DNA of 64,000 bases, taken from positions 4,092,001 through 4,156,000 of the forward strand of contig JAFEKR010000002.1 in the NCBI GenBank assembly GCA_019022495.1. Reading direction: 5' to 3'. The notes below the pieces were generated by a model, which saw only the letters and a list, made by a program, of their open reading frames with translations, had not been told where the DNA came from and did not search any database. The stretch is from Epichloe hybrida (taxonomy: Eukaryota > Ascomycota > Sordariomycetes > Hypocreales > Clavicipitaceae). Positions 1 to 8,897 of this stretch are shown here, piece after piece. A program made the position numbers and the translations under genes. Positions within the stretch are counted from its first letter, which is position 1; every line of letters begins with the position of its first letter.

Positions 1-357
1 TCTTTAACCTAGCACTAATAATATATATTATCTTTAATAAATACCTTGCTCTATAAGCACGTGGCTATCTTATAGCTAGCTAGCCTCTCTGTTATTTATA
101 TGGCCTGAAGGTTCTCCGAAGACCCGCTTTAATAAACATCCTATTTCTGACCTCTGCGCTGTAGTAGTCAGACAGCATTCCCGTAACCAACTTGCCGATC
201 CCTGCGAATCAGTGCTGGATGTGATTGGATAAGAGCGCGGGGTCGTTGCGTCCTGAAATTTCAGGCACTAAAATTTACCATCACTTCCATATTTGCGGTA
301 TGTTATTCTAAAGTATGACAAACACCCTTCTCCTTCATCCGGCACCCATCCTTAAGG
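1..357. other. AT-rich left edge and upstream region of the phosphotransferase gene
   Basis: The first 150 bases are strongly AT-rich, with TA-dinucleotide runs such as the one at 17-31. They resemble the other RIP-damaged stretch at 2000-2590. No open frame of any length can be supported. The part from about 180 onward has normal base composition and is probably the promoter and leader of the gene that starts at 358. I see no clear TATA box. Confidence 0.5.
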
Positions 358-1825
358 ATGAGGGATTTTATCGTTGAGGCAAAAGCCAAAGCGGCACTGC
401 AACGCTTTATTACGTCAATAGACGAGAGCGAGATTCTCAAGCTTGCTTCATCGTACCACGATGATGAACCCTGCCAGATGTTTCAACCTATCAAGCATGG
501 AAGCTTCAATGTCTGCTTCTTTGTGCAATTCGCGACGCCGGGCTCTGAAGGGGTGCCTGACCGATGGGTCGTGAGAATTCCTTTCCCTGACCAGATCCCT
601 TGGATAGATGAGAAGATTGACGTAGAGATCGCCACGATGAAGTGAGTTTTCTGAGGGTCGTATTGAAAGTATCTCTAACGATAGTCGTAGATACGTGGCA
701 GCCAACACCACGATACCCGTCCCTATGATACGGGCGCATTCTTCCACCAAGAATAGTCCTATTAAGATGGCGTTTATCATCATGGACTACGTAGAAGGGA
801 AAAACCTCCGGGAACTCGGCTTTGCGAAGGACATCGATGTCTGGCACTCAATGACCACGGAGCCCACCAGAGCCAGAAAGATAATGTACGAGCATTTGGC
901 CCAGGTCTACATTCAACTACGGCGACTGGAATTCCCTGAGATCGGTGCTCTTGGCCTTCCAAAGGGGGACGATGGCCAGAGCATCCGGGTTCGCCATCGG
1001 CCACTATGTATCGAAATTCTTCTCCAGCAACGCGAGGGCTTGGCGCCTACTTCAAAGTTCCCTGAGCATACAACGTTCAAGACCTCAAGGGAGTACGTGG
1101 ATGCACTTCTCTGGCTGGGAGACAATCTGCTTGACAAGGGGAGGAATTCCATGATTGACATCCGTGGTGAGCGTGTTTTATATGCCTCGCACTACTTTAG
1201 AAAGTTCGTAATGGAGTCATGGCTCGATACAGCTCAAGATTGTGGTCCATTTGTCTTGGTTCACGGTGACCTAGGCCTTCAGAACCTCTTGTGGGACGAT
1301 GACCTCAATCTAGTGGCGGTACTCGACTGGGAATGGAGCAGCGTCATGCCATTGCAGTTCCTCGTCCCCCCTCCCTGGTTAGACGGTTCATCCATCGATT
1401 TTCTGTGCCATAGCCAGATACTGTACAACAGCGAAGTCAGGATCTTCTGCGACATAGTGCGAGATCAGGAGAGATCTTTGGGGTTTGGACGTCCCCCTTT
1501 ACTTTATGATGAGTGGGTTAGACGGAAAGGCTGGTGTCATACGTTGGTGGTATGTGCCTTACTCCGCCCGGAGTATGTTTTTGATGTCTACTGGTCCTTT
1601 CTCAGCTACGCTTTCGCTGGATTGCAATTGCCGCTTGCAACAGAGAAACAATGGGAGAAGTACAGGGAAATCACTTCACAAAAAGTCGCGCTGTTCATGG
1701 AAAATGATGATAGAAAAGAGTTTTCATCGAGGAAGCAAGAGGAGCAGAGGGTGTATCTCAAGGAGGAAGAGGATTACTTTGGGGATTCGGTTGACTGTCA
1801 AGATACAACTAGCATTGTTGGCTGA
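358..1825 (+). CDS. Aminoglycoside-phosphotransferase (APH)-family kinase-like protein
   Basis: Two exons, 358-641 and 691-1825, are joined across a 49-bp intron with a GTGAGT donor, a CTAAC branch point and a TAG acceptor. The product is 472 residues. The APH/choline-kinase fold is indicated by an N-lobe with VVRIPF, the linker IIMDYVEGKNL, and the catalytic-loop motif VHGDLGLQNLL near residue 286, which holds the Brenner-type H-G-D and N residues. LDWEWS follows about 20 residues later as the Mg-binding Asp. Fungi carry many such genes outside primary metabolism; the substrate is unknown and antibiotic resistance should not be assumed. The tail after residue 430 is acidic and lysine-rich. 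The gene stands alone between AT-rich, RIP-like stretches, which is typical of accessory genes. Confidence 0.8.
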
Positions 1826-2382
1826 TGGGGCCCCGTCGTTTGTCGAAATACATTCATGTCGAGGATCCTCTCTCCCAAACTCTACAACATGATGCCTCGT
1901 CCCTCAGCGGTCGCTAAACGTGAAGTTGCGCTTTCCCAGGCAAAACGGCCGGGTGACGCAGGGTAGATCAGGCCCGTACCCACAATGAAAGGTGTACCTA
2001 ATCATAGCGCAGCATAGCATTATTATTAGTGCGCATGCTTCACTTTTCCCTGTGGTCCACCCAATAGTTGCAACAATAATTATTTATATATTAATTACTA
2101 ATGCTAACTAGGTATTGCTAGTATTTATTATATGCCCCTCATTAATTAGATACATTAGCCCTAACTAATAAGCGGGAAAAAATTATAAAAATCAATATTA
2201 CATTATATTACAATACATTACACGTTACATCCAAGCCCGAAATATTACGTGACATTATATGCTCTGGTCCTAGCCATGCCCCGGATTACTAGATTATAAA
2301 CAAGGGTTGCTTAATACCCACGCTCCTCTGCTAACACCACCCGTTACGCATGCGTAACCTATCCTTCTATGCAGATTGTCGC
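1826..2382. other. AT-rich, RIP-like gene-free stretch
   Basis: From about 2000 the sequence becomes very rich in TA, TTA and ATTA steps, with few CpA/TpG dinucleotides in the most AT-rich part around 2060-2260. No gene is supportable. It continues into the Copia remnant at 2383-2560, so the whole block is best read as one repeat-derived segment degraded by repeat-induced point mutation. That reading is inferred from composition and from the neighbouring remnant. Confidence 0.55.
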
Positions 2383-2560
2383 CTAGTTACCTAAGACAAA
2401 TTGCTTAAGAGTCTTATTAGGTAATGACTTTATAAAAGCATTAGCTAGGTTATTATTCCTTTTGATCTATCTGATCTCACAGAGCTCGCGACGTTCATAT
2501 GATTGCTGCAGGGCTATGATATGAATCATCAGGCGCTTCCTTTATAGCTTGTCATTATTT
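2383..2560 (-). mobile_element. RIP-degraded remnant of a Ty1/Copia retrotransposon (RNase H C-terminus)
   Basis: Read on the minus strand, one frame gives KRLMIHIIALQQSYERREL, then CEIR-stop-IKRNNN, LANAFIKSLPNKTLKQF and VLGN-stop. This matches the end of fungal Copia polyproteins, which from memory typically read like KRLMIDI..LRQSYERREI..IRWI..DNPADA.TK..PN.AL. The TAG at 2467-2469 stands where the conserved Trp codon (TGG) normally lies. Other differences also fit G-to-A changes: Asp to Asn, Asp to Asn again in the ADA motif, and Thr to Ile. Both types are expected from RIP acting on CpA of the opposite strand. No LTR was recognised, and no full element is present. It lies directly downstream of LYS1. 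Confidence 0.7.
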
Positions 2561-2614
2561 ATCCCCTTTTACTACTCCGCAGCTTATTCCTGAATGTGAG
2601 TTTTTTGCAGCGGC

Positions 2615-3841
2615 TTATTGGCTCGGAATCTCAGCGACCTTCTCGTGGAACAGCTTCTCGGCGTCCCTCCAAACTCTGGCAGACTTGCGGTCGTTGAGAA
2701 GCAAAAGTGACTCCCTCAGGCCGTCGCTGAAGGATTCACTAGCCTCGCGAGGCAACATGGACGGCAAGTGGTCGATGCTAATGACGGACAAAGGGGTGGA
2801 GTTCTGGTCATTCTCGACCTCGACGGCGACAGTGGGGTTGTCGAAGGTGGTGTTGATGTTGTATATGGGGATTGGGTTGTGAGGATTGGTGGTGTCACAA
2901 GAGACATCAATGACAACACTCAGCTTACGGCCAGACTTTGCAAGGAGCTCGTCGTTGACAAAAGGGGGGACGGGCTCCGATAGGTAGATCTGACACGTTG
3001 ACGCACTTGTCAGATTCTGTCTCACAATTCAAAAAGCTTGGCCGCGGTTTGGTTCACTTACAGCGTTCAAGAAGATGTCATGCTGGGCAATTTCCTCGTA
3101 CGGGCCGTGTCGGCCGCGGGTTTCAGCCAAGTCCCAGCGGGTGATGTTCTCTTCGGGCAAACCAGCCTTGATGAACAAATCACAAGCACCTCTGCCACAG
3201 CGGCCCAAGGCTCCCATAACAAGAGCGGTGGGCTTGCGTCCGAGGATCTTCTCTCCTGCCCCAAGATCTTTACGGATCTGGTCAACCAGCTCCCCTTCAT
3301 CCAGGTAGTACCCCTTGCCATCGGTAAAGGAAGCAACAGCAGGAAGCTTCTTCCCTGGATTGGCCAGTTGCCAAGCCCAGTTCTTCACTCCCAAGGCAGC
3401 TCCAGTAAATCCCGCGTGGAATCCAAAAGCTGAGATGCGTCTTCCAACGCTGTCGTGCAGGAATTCAAGATCGTAGAGGGTTGATTGTCCTGCTGCAAAC
3501 CGTCGTAGAACTTTGTCCCAGCCAGCCTGTTTCTTGTAGCAATGAGCAAAGGTGAGGTGATCGTTGGTGAGGGCAAAATCTTCTTCGGGGATTTCCTTAA
3601 GACCAATGATCAATGTATTTGGTTCAGCATTGGGCCAGGTGCCAGTGGGAACCAGAGTGGCCCCAGCAGCCTCGTATTCGGAGTCTTGGAAGATGCGGAC
3701 GAAGTCGGGGTCCGAGGGCGAGCGCTCAACGGACACAGGGTAGCCGGCATCCACGAGTGACTTGATGACTGCAGGTGAGAAGGATCTGTGCTCGAATGGC
3801 TTCTGCTCCGCTCGGAGGAGGATACCAGAGTATGGCGACAT
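2615..3841 (-). CDS. LYS1: Saccharopine dehydrogenase (NAD+, L-lysine-forming)
   Basis: This enzyme catalyses the last step of the fungal alpha-aminoadipate pathway, oxidising saccharopine to lysine and 2-oxoglutarate. Minus-strand exons are 3841-3062 and 2989-2615, joined across a 72-bp intron with donor GTAAGT and acceptor CAG. The join turns ..DIFLNA into ..DIFLNAIYLSEP, matching yeast DIFINCIYLSKP. The product is 384 residues; yeast Lys1 is 373. The nucleotide-binding loop GALGRCGRGACDLF and the conserved DTTNPHNPIPIY and VISIDHLPSMLPREASE blocks are intact. The start was chosen at MSPYSG because the frame upstream to 4039 is low-complexity and unconserved. The C-terminus IPSQ is not a peroxisomal SKL-type signal, unlike the SRL end I recall for yeast. 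Two TGACTCA sites upstream suggest general amino-acid control. Confidence 0.95.
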
Positions 3842-3940
3842 GGTGCTGGGGGGAGTTGTTAGCGATAAAAGGTCTTGATGTTGAAGACCAACGGGCGGGC
3901 GCTGCAAGAAATGCTCTGGAGAGTTACAGGAGGCAGCTCT

Positions 3941-3947
3941 TGACTCA
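3941..3947. promoter_or_regulatory. CPC1/Gcn4-type site TGACTCA, proximal to LYS1
   Basis: A perfect TGACTCA lies 100 bp upstream of the LYS1 start codon. Gcn4/CPC1, the activator of general amino-acid control, binds this heptamer, and lysine genes are classic targets. A single 7-mer can occur by chance; the second copy at 4154-4160 strengthens the case. Confidence 0.5.
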
Positions 3948-4153
3948 ATTGAGGCGATATCCTGAGGAGATTTGGTGGTGAAAAATGATACTTGTGTGTC
4001 AGGAGTGCAGATGCGACTGTGCAAAGGCAAGGCAATCAATGGCGTGATGAGGTGAATGAGTATGGCAGAGTCGTAAGCGCGAGCTGAAAGCTGCTGATCG
4101 AGCTGTATAAGTAGCTTATTGATAATTTGATAAATGCTGTCAGGTTCCTAGGA

Positions 4154-4160
4154 TGAGTCA
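4154..4160. promoter_or_regulatory. CPC1/Gcn4-type site TGAGTCA, distal to LYS1
   Basis: This is the reverse-complement form of TGACTCA, 313 bp upstream of the LYS1 ATG in the shared upstream region of LYS1 and the DNA methyltransferase gene. The pair with the proximal site is what a Gcn4-type regulated promoter would show. Binding itself is inferred. Confidence 0.5.
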
Positions 4161-5155
4161 GCGGAAATGCCGCAATAAAGTCAATCTGTGTCACAGTCAC
4201 AACGTGAGGGGCGATGTCGGGGGGGGGGGGACTGTCTCGGAGGACAGAGAACACAGGTCCAGGGTCCCTCGAGCTGAGGGCAGTAGGTGGATCGATAGCC
4301 TACTATTATTAGTCCGTAATACGGAGTACTCTGTATGCACTTCCTTGTTTTAGCTCATTCCCACATCAGTTAATCATCACACTGGCTGGGTACTGCCAGT
4401 AATCCTAATATCTGTCAAGGGGATTTGCAGCGCTTGGAGAGGCTATGTGGATTCGGGAGGTTCACGTTGCTAGAGATGGATTGCGACATTCGGTGTACTC
4501 AAGTTAGGGTTGCAGGCCCGATACCCCATTTCTGTTCGGATGGCGCAGCTGTGATGACCGAGGTGACGAGGTCCCTTCCTGGCTCCAGCCTGGGTCTGCC
4601 AAGCGAAATCTATTCCTTTCAGTCATTCCATTTCGGCGCGTTGCATGCCTCAACAAGTCTGACAAACTCTGGCTGGAACACCATGCTATGCCAATCTTTC
4701 TAAAGAGCTAGCTCTCTCACTCTCTCATACTTTCCTCCCTTTCCAATGAACAATCTATACCCTGGCAAGTAAATTGCGTACCAGACAGACGCAGACGTAC
4801 TTGCAAGATGGAGCAAGGTTCTTCATCCTGCAACCTGAACCGGCGCGATGATGATCGGCACAATTACGGATTAGCGACTATATGGAGCCGCCAAAAAAAT
4901 TGCGGCAAAGAATCAAAAAGTTTGTTTTGCCATGAGCTCTGCGAGCAGTGAGCTCGGGCCCATTGACGTTGCAACCAGGCAAACGAGCTCCGCTTGCTCA
5001 CAAAGCCAACGAAAGAAGTGAACTCGAGAATCTACCCGGCTTCACTTTTTTGTCGCCTCACCATTATCCATTATCAGGGCTTTCGTGCATTCGATTTCCA
5101 GACTCTCAAGACTCCCGCTCTTTTTCTGCTGATTCTTCATTGGCGTCTCCTCACT

Positions 5156-8100
5156 ATGGACGAAGCTGATCGGGCCGAGAGTTCATCTGTTACGCTCGAT
5201 GAATGTTCCGATGCGGAAGCGAATGTAGGGGACGCCTCGAGGGCTAACCTAAGTGTTGATATCCTAGACTCTTGCTTGACGTCTCCCCGATCTTGTTACG
5301 TGCCCTTTACACCAAGCGCGCCCCCTAAAACCGAAGACGAAGCGTTACAGATCATTCAGCAAGTAATAGAAAATGCACAAATACCGACAAGTTTAGACTT
5401 CATTGAGCTCAGTCTTAACGATTTCGCTATTTACTACGACACGCCAGAATATCCATGCGAGATGAGATGCTTGAATTACCTGGATACAAAATTACGGCAT
5501 TCGGGTTACTTTTTCGACGGAATTATTACCGTTGATGACACCAGGCTATTTGTTAGACGTGTTCCCATAAGCATTGTCCCTATAGGAAACTATGGCTGTC
5601 TTGACTCACACAGCGTCCGAAGCCAGATTTGGATACAATCCGAACTGTGCAGAGGAACCGACGTCTTCTATAAGTTGGAAACACCGGCTAAGGAATACAA
5701 GCGCTTTTTTGAGCGTTTCACATGGGTCGCTGATTTGGCCAAGCACGTTATTGACTTCATGTTGATCATGGCAGAGAAAGACATCAAAGTGTCTATTCAT
5801 CATTTTCGAAAAGAGTTCAGATCTTGGCTTATCACCCTCCGTGGCAGCTCAGTAGAATTTGCGAATTGGCTCACCAAACATCCATCGGGCGACTTCCGTA
5901 CGTCAGTAGTCGCAAACATTGCCTTCATCTATAAGGAAGCCTTTTCAGTGCTCGGTCAAAAAGAGGCATATTTTCACACGATTTGGGACGAAGTCCTAGA
6001 TTTTGCCATGTATCTAAAGCAACCGTTGATTGAAAATGCTTGCTCTGCGCTCACACGGAACAAAACAATCGTCACCGACTATATTCATCAGCTCTTCTTC
6101 CATCTTCCTTTTGGTGATCAACTGCAAGCCAGTACGATAAGTCTAACATCGCAGACACTCAGAGATCGTATCATTCTTGATAGCCATCTAGAGCGCGCCT
6201 CGTGTTCAACATCAACATCAGCCACAATTCGACCCATTCTCAATACATCAGCTTCAAGAAGTATTAAGTCTGGGGACACAATCTCCACGAGACGGGATTC
6301 CGAGAACTCGGGATCAATGTGGAAACGTGAAGTATCCAACGGCTTCACGGATGTTGATCGCTGGTTTGGCTTGGTCCAAAAGGTTCAAGTTAAAGGCCAA
6401 CACACAGAGTTAGAGGTCCTGTGGTACTATCGCCCTGTAGACACGAGCTGCGGTGTGATGAAATACCCCTGGACCAATGAATTATTCCTCTCCGACCACT
6501 GCTCATGCCTCGAGAAGCATAAAATCCACACTCATGAAGTCCTTGACGTTCATCAAGTTGAATTTGGAGGAAACTCAACGACAGCATCCGAGTTCTTCTG
6601 CCGCCAGCTTTATATAAGCCAAGACAGACAATGGTTGGCTCTGAAGGAGCAGGATCTACATTGTTCACACACGTCAGCAAAAGAAGAGAAGGATGATGGA
6701 CACAAACTGGGCGAAACATATCTGGTGCATATTGGTGGAGCAAGATCTGAACCCTGCGAGCTGGTAGGTGTATTAGATGGCAGGCCTGCGGCATATCGTT
6801 TTCGAAAACTCTTCAGGCGCAGAGAGGTAGATCCAGCTGCTCCTACCGCTCGCCCCAACGAACTGGTCTACAGCGGCCGATTTGTCGCATGCTCTAGCCG
6901 TCGAATACTCGGGAAGTGCCATGTACGCGTTTTCAAACCTAATGCAACGATTCCTACCCCGTATGACAGAGACGGTGTCGGGTCTTTCTTTTACATGACT
7001 CACGAACAGGTTATTGGTCAAGGGGATACCCTCTCATATAGAGCTATCAGAGCTCTTCCATCAACATTTCAGCAAGGCTTTGACCCTGCCGTGAGTATCC
7101 CACAGCTTCGGGGTCTAGATCTTTTTTGCGGGGGAGGAAATTTTGGTCGCGGGCTCGAAGAAGGTGGTGCGATTCAGATGAGCTGGGCTAACGATATCGA
7201 TACCAAAGCCATCCATACGTACATGGCCAATTCAAATCACCCGGAGCTCATCAATCCATTTCTTGGATCCATCGATGATCTTCTCCAACAAGCCATGGAT
7301 GGTCGGTTCTCAAAGTCCGTGCCACCGATCGGCATGGTTGACTTTGTATCTGGCGGCAGCCCTTGTCCTGGGTTTTCCGTTCTCACCAATGACAAGACTA
7401 CAAACAAGCAGCGAAAGAATCAGTCACTTATAGCAGCATTCGCATCCTTCATCGACTTATATCGACCCAAATTCGGTGTACTAGAGAACGTCCCCGGCAT
7501 AATGCGCACCAAGACAAACCGAGATCAAGATGTCTTCAGCCAGCTACTATGCGCAGTTGTCGGGATGGGGTACCAGGCTCAAATGATTCTCCTTGATGCT
7601 TCATCATGCGGCGCAACCCAGAGGAGAACCAGAGTTTTCCTAGTGATTGCGGCGCCGGGATACAATCTTCCCGGCAGACCGCAGCAGACCCATTCAGACC
7701 CCCCAAACACGAAGACCCAGAAACTTGGTCAATTGTCCACTGGGGAAGCCTTTGTGGAGAGAAATCCTCCGGCAGCAACCCCTTTTCCGTTCGTGTCCGC
7801 GTTGCAGGCAACCCGTGATTTGCCCAAGATATACGACGGCCAAACAGACATCTGTATCGAGTTTCCAGACCACAGGCTGGCTTTTGGTCTCACCAGGTTA
7901 AACCGATCGCGAATTTCGCTGATTCCAAAACAGCCATGGGGCATGAACTTCCTCAAAGCGAGCCTGACAATTCTAACACCCTCGCAGTTGTTGTGTTTCA
8001 AAAGAAACCGAGAAGACGCCCCTGCAATTTTGAGCAGCACGGTGGGCAAAAAAACGAGCTCGTATGGAAGAATGTTCCCGCACCAACTGATGGAGACGAT

Positions 8101-8599
8101 AGTGACGCGGTCGAATCCCGCTGATCGTAAAAACGGGCGTCAGCTGCACTGGAGTGAAGACAGAACCATTTCAGTCATGGAGGCGCGACGCGCCCAGGGG
8201 TTCCCAGATAAAGAAGTTCTACTCGGCAATCCCTCGAATCAATATAGAATCGTGGGCAATAGCGTGGCAAGACAAGTGGCCCTCGCCCTGGGTGTTGCTG
8301 TCCGCGAAGCTTGGGTAGACAGTCACTGGGGGACGGAAACACACGTGATAAGGAGGATTGTTCAAGAGAAGCACGCTGATATCGTGAACAGCAGTACGAA
8401 TAGCGAGTCTCTCATCATTCCTTGTAACATTTCAACGTCGTCAAGCTCGGATGCAATGACACGCGCGTCATGCTCCGACGGTGGCCCGGAGCCAAGTCCA
8501 AGCCAAAGTCCAAGAGCCATTCCGCTGAGGAAGCGGCGCTTAACTAATTCAAGACTCGGTGCTGTGACGAACGAATCGAGAAAACGAAGCAGATTCTAA
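5156..8599 (+). CDS. dim-2: DIM-2-type DNA (cytosine-5) methyltransferase with BAH domains
   Basis: This nuclear enzyme transfers methyl groups from S-adenosylmethionine to cytosine. In Neurospora DIM-2 is responsible for DNA methylation, mainly of RIP-mutated repeats, and is recruited through HP1 bound to H3K9me3. The gene is one uninterrupted exon of 1147 residues. A BAH-like module lies around residues 400-500 and a second around 510-640. The catalytic domain follows with motif I (LDLFCGGGNFGRG, about residue 652), motif IV with catalytic Cys (GGSPCPGFS, about 736), motif VI (LENVPG, about 777), motif VIII (GATQRRTRVF, about 822) and motifs IX/X (RRAQGFP and GNSVARQVALALG, about 1011-1040). 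FGRGLEEGG points to DIM-2 rather than RID. The C-terminal 110 residues are Ser- and basic-rich. The frame is open up to 4994, so a start 54 codons upstream is possible; MDEADRAE was chosen because the extension looks like untranslated leader. Confidence 0.92.
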   Translation: MDEADRAESSSVTLDECSDAEANVGDASRANLSVDILDSCLTSPRSCYVPFTPSAPPKTEDEALQIIQQVIENAQIPTSLDFIELSLNDFAIYYDTPEYPCEMRCLNYLDTKLRHSGYFFDGIITVDDTRLFVRRVPISIVPIGNYGCLDSHSVRSQIWIQSELCRGTDVFYKLETPAKEYKRFFERFTWVADLAKHVIDFMLIMAEKDIKVSIHHFRKEFRSWLITLRGSSVEFANWLTKHPSGDFRTSVVANIAFIYKEAFSVLGQKEAYFHTIWDEVLDFAMYLKQPLIENACSALTRNKTIVTDYIHQLFFHLPFGDQLQASTISLTSQTLRDRIILDSHLERASCSTSTSATIRPILNTSASRSIKSGDTISTRRDSENSGSMWKREVSNGFTDVDRWFGLVQKVQVKGQHTELEVLWYYRPVDTSCGVMKYPWTNELFLSDHCSCLEKHKIHTHEVLDVHQVEFGGNSTTASEFFCRQLYISQDRQWLALKEQDLHCSHTSAKEEKDDGHKLGETYLVHIGGARSEPCELVGVLDGRPAAYRFRKLFRRREVDPAAPTARPNELVYSGRFVACSSRRILGKCHVRVFKPNATIPTPYDRDGVGSFFYMTHEQVIGQGDTLSYRAIRALPSTFQQGFDPAVSIPQLRGLDLFCGGGNFGRGLEEGGAIQMSWANDIDTKAIHTYMANSNHPELINPFLGSIDDLLQQAMDGRFSKSVPPIGMVDFVSGGSPCPGFSVLTNDKTTNKQRKNQSLIAAFASFIDLYRPKFGVLENVPGIMRTKTNRDQDVFSQLLCAVVGMGYQAQMILLDASSCGATQRRTRVFLVIAAPGYNLPGRPQQTHSDPPNTKTQKLGQLSTGEAFVERNPPAATPFPFVSALQATRDLPKIYDGQTDICIEFPDHRLAFGLTRLNRSRISLIPKQPWGMNFLKASLTILTPSQLLCFKRNREDAPAILSSTVGKKTSSYGRMFPHQLMETIVTRSNPADRKNGRQLHWSEDRTISVMEARRAQGFPDKEVLLGNPSNQYRIVGNSVARQVALALGVAVREAWVDSHWGTETHVIRRIVQEKHADIVNSSTNSESLIIPCNISTSSSSDAMTRASCSDGGPEPSPSQSPRAIPLRKRRLTNSRLGAVTNESRKRSRF

Positions 8600-8709
8600 G
8601 ACGTATTCCATAACTCATCGGTATGTACAGCATCACTGGGAATAGCGCGAAGCAGCATAATGTGACAAGTAGACATATCATTGCACGGATCCCAGAGAAC
8701 CTGTACATT

Positions 8710-8740
8710 ACACACACACACATATATATATATATATACA
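8710..8740. repeat. Dinucleotide microsatellite (CA)n(TA)n
   Basis: About six CA units pass directly into about nine TA units. It lies in the roughly 300-bp convergent gap between the DIM-2 gene (ends 8599) and the kinase pseudogene (ends 8898). That gap holds nothing else I can identify. Confidence 0.9.
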
Positions 8741-8897
8741 TTATAGCCCACAGAAAGTCGGCAGATGAATTCTTGTTGAAGAGTATCTGCAGCTGCAAAG
8801 ATGAGATTCCCATCTTTTTCGTCCATCCCACACGTGGACGAAGAATGAATCACACTAGTACAGAGATGGTAACATTATACTGGTAAATTCCCAGATC

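Larger units (their letters stand above)
3842..5155. other. Divergent intergenic region between LYS1 and the DIM-2 gene
   Basis: About 1.3 kb separates the two divergent start codons. It holds the two TGACTCA sites, a run of 12 G at 4219-4230, and one TACGGAGTA motif at 4320-4328. Short open frames here have no recognisable homology and are not called. The last 160 bases keep the DIM-2 frame open but read like leader sequence. Confidence 0.6.

Noticed and set aside
4994..5155. Upstream extension of the DIM-2 reading frame by 54 codons
   Set aside because: The extension is hydrophobic and unlike DIM-2 N-termini. The start at 5156 is more plausible, though it cannot be proven by eye.
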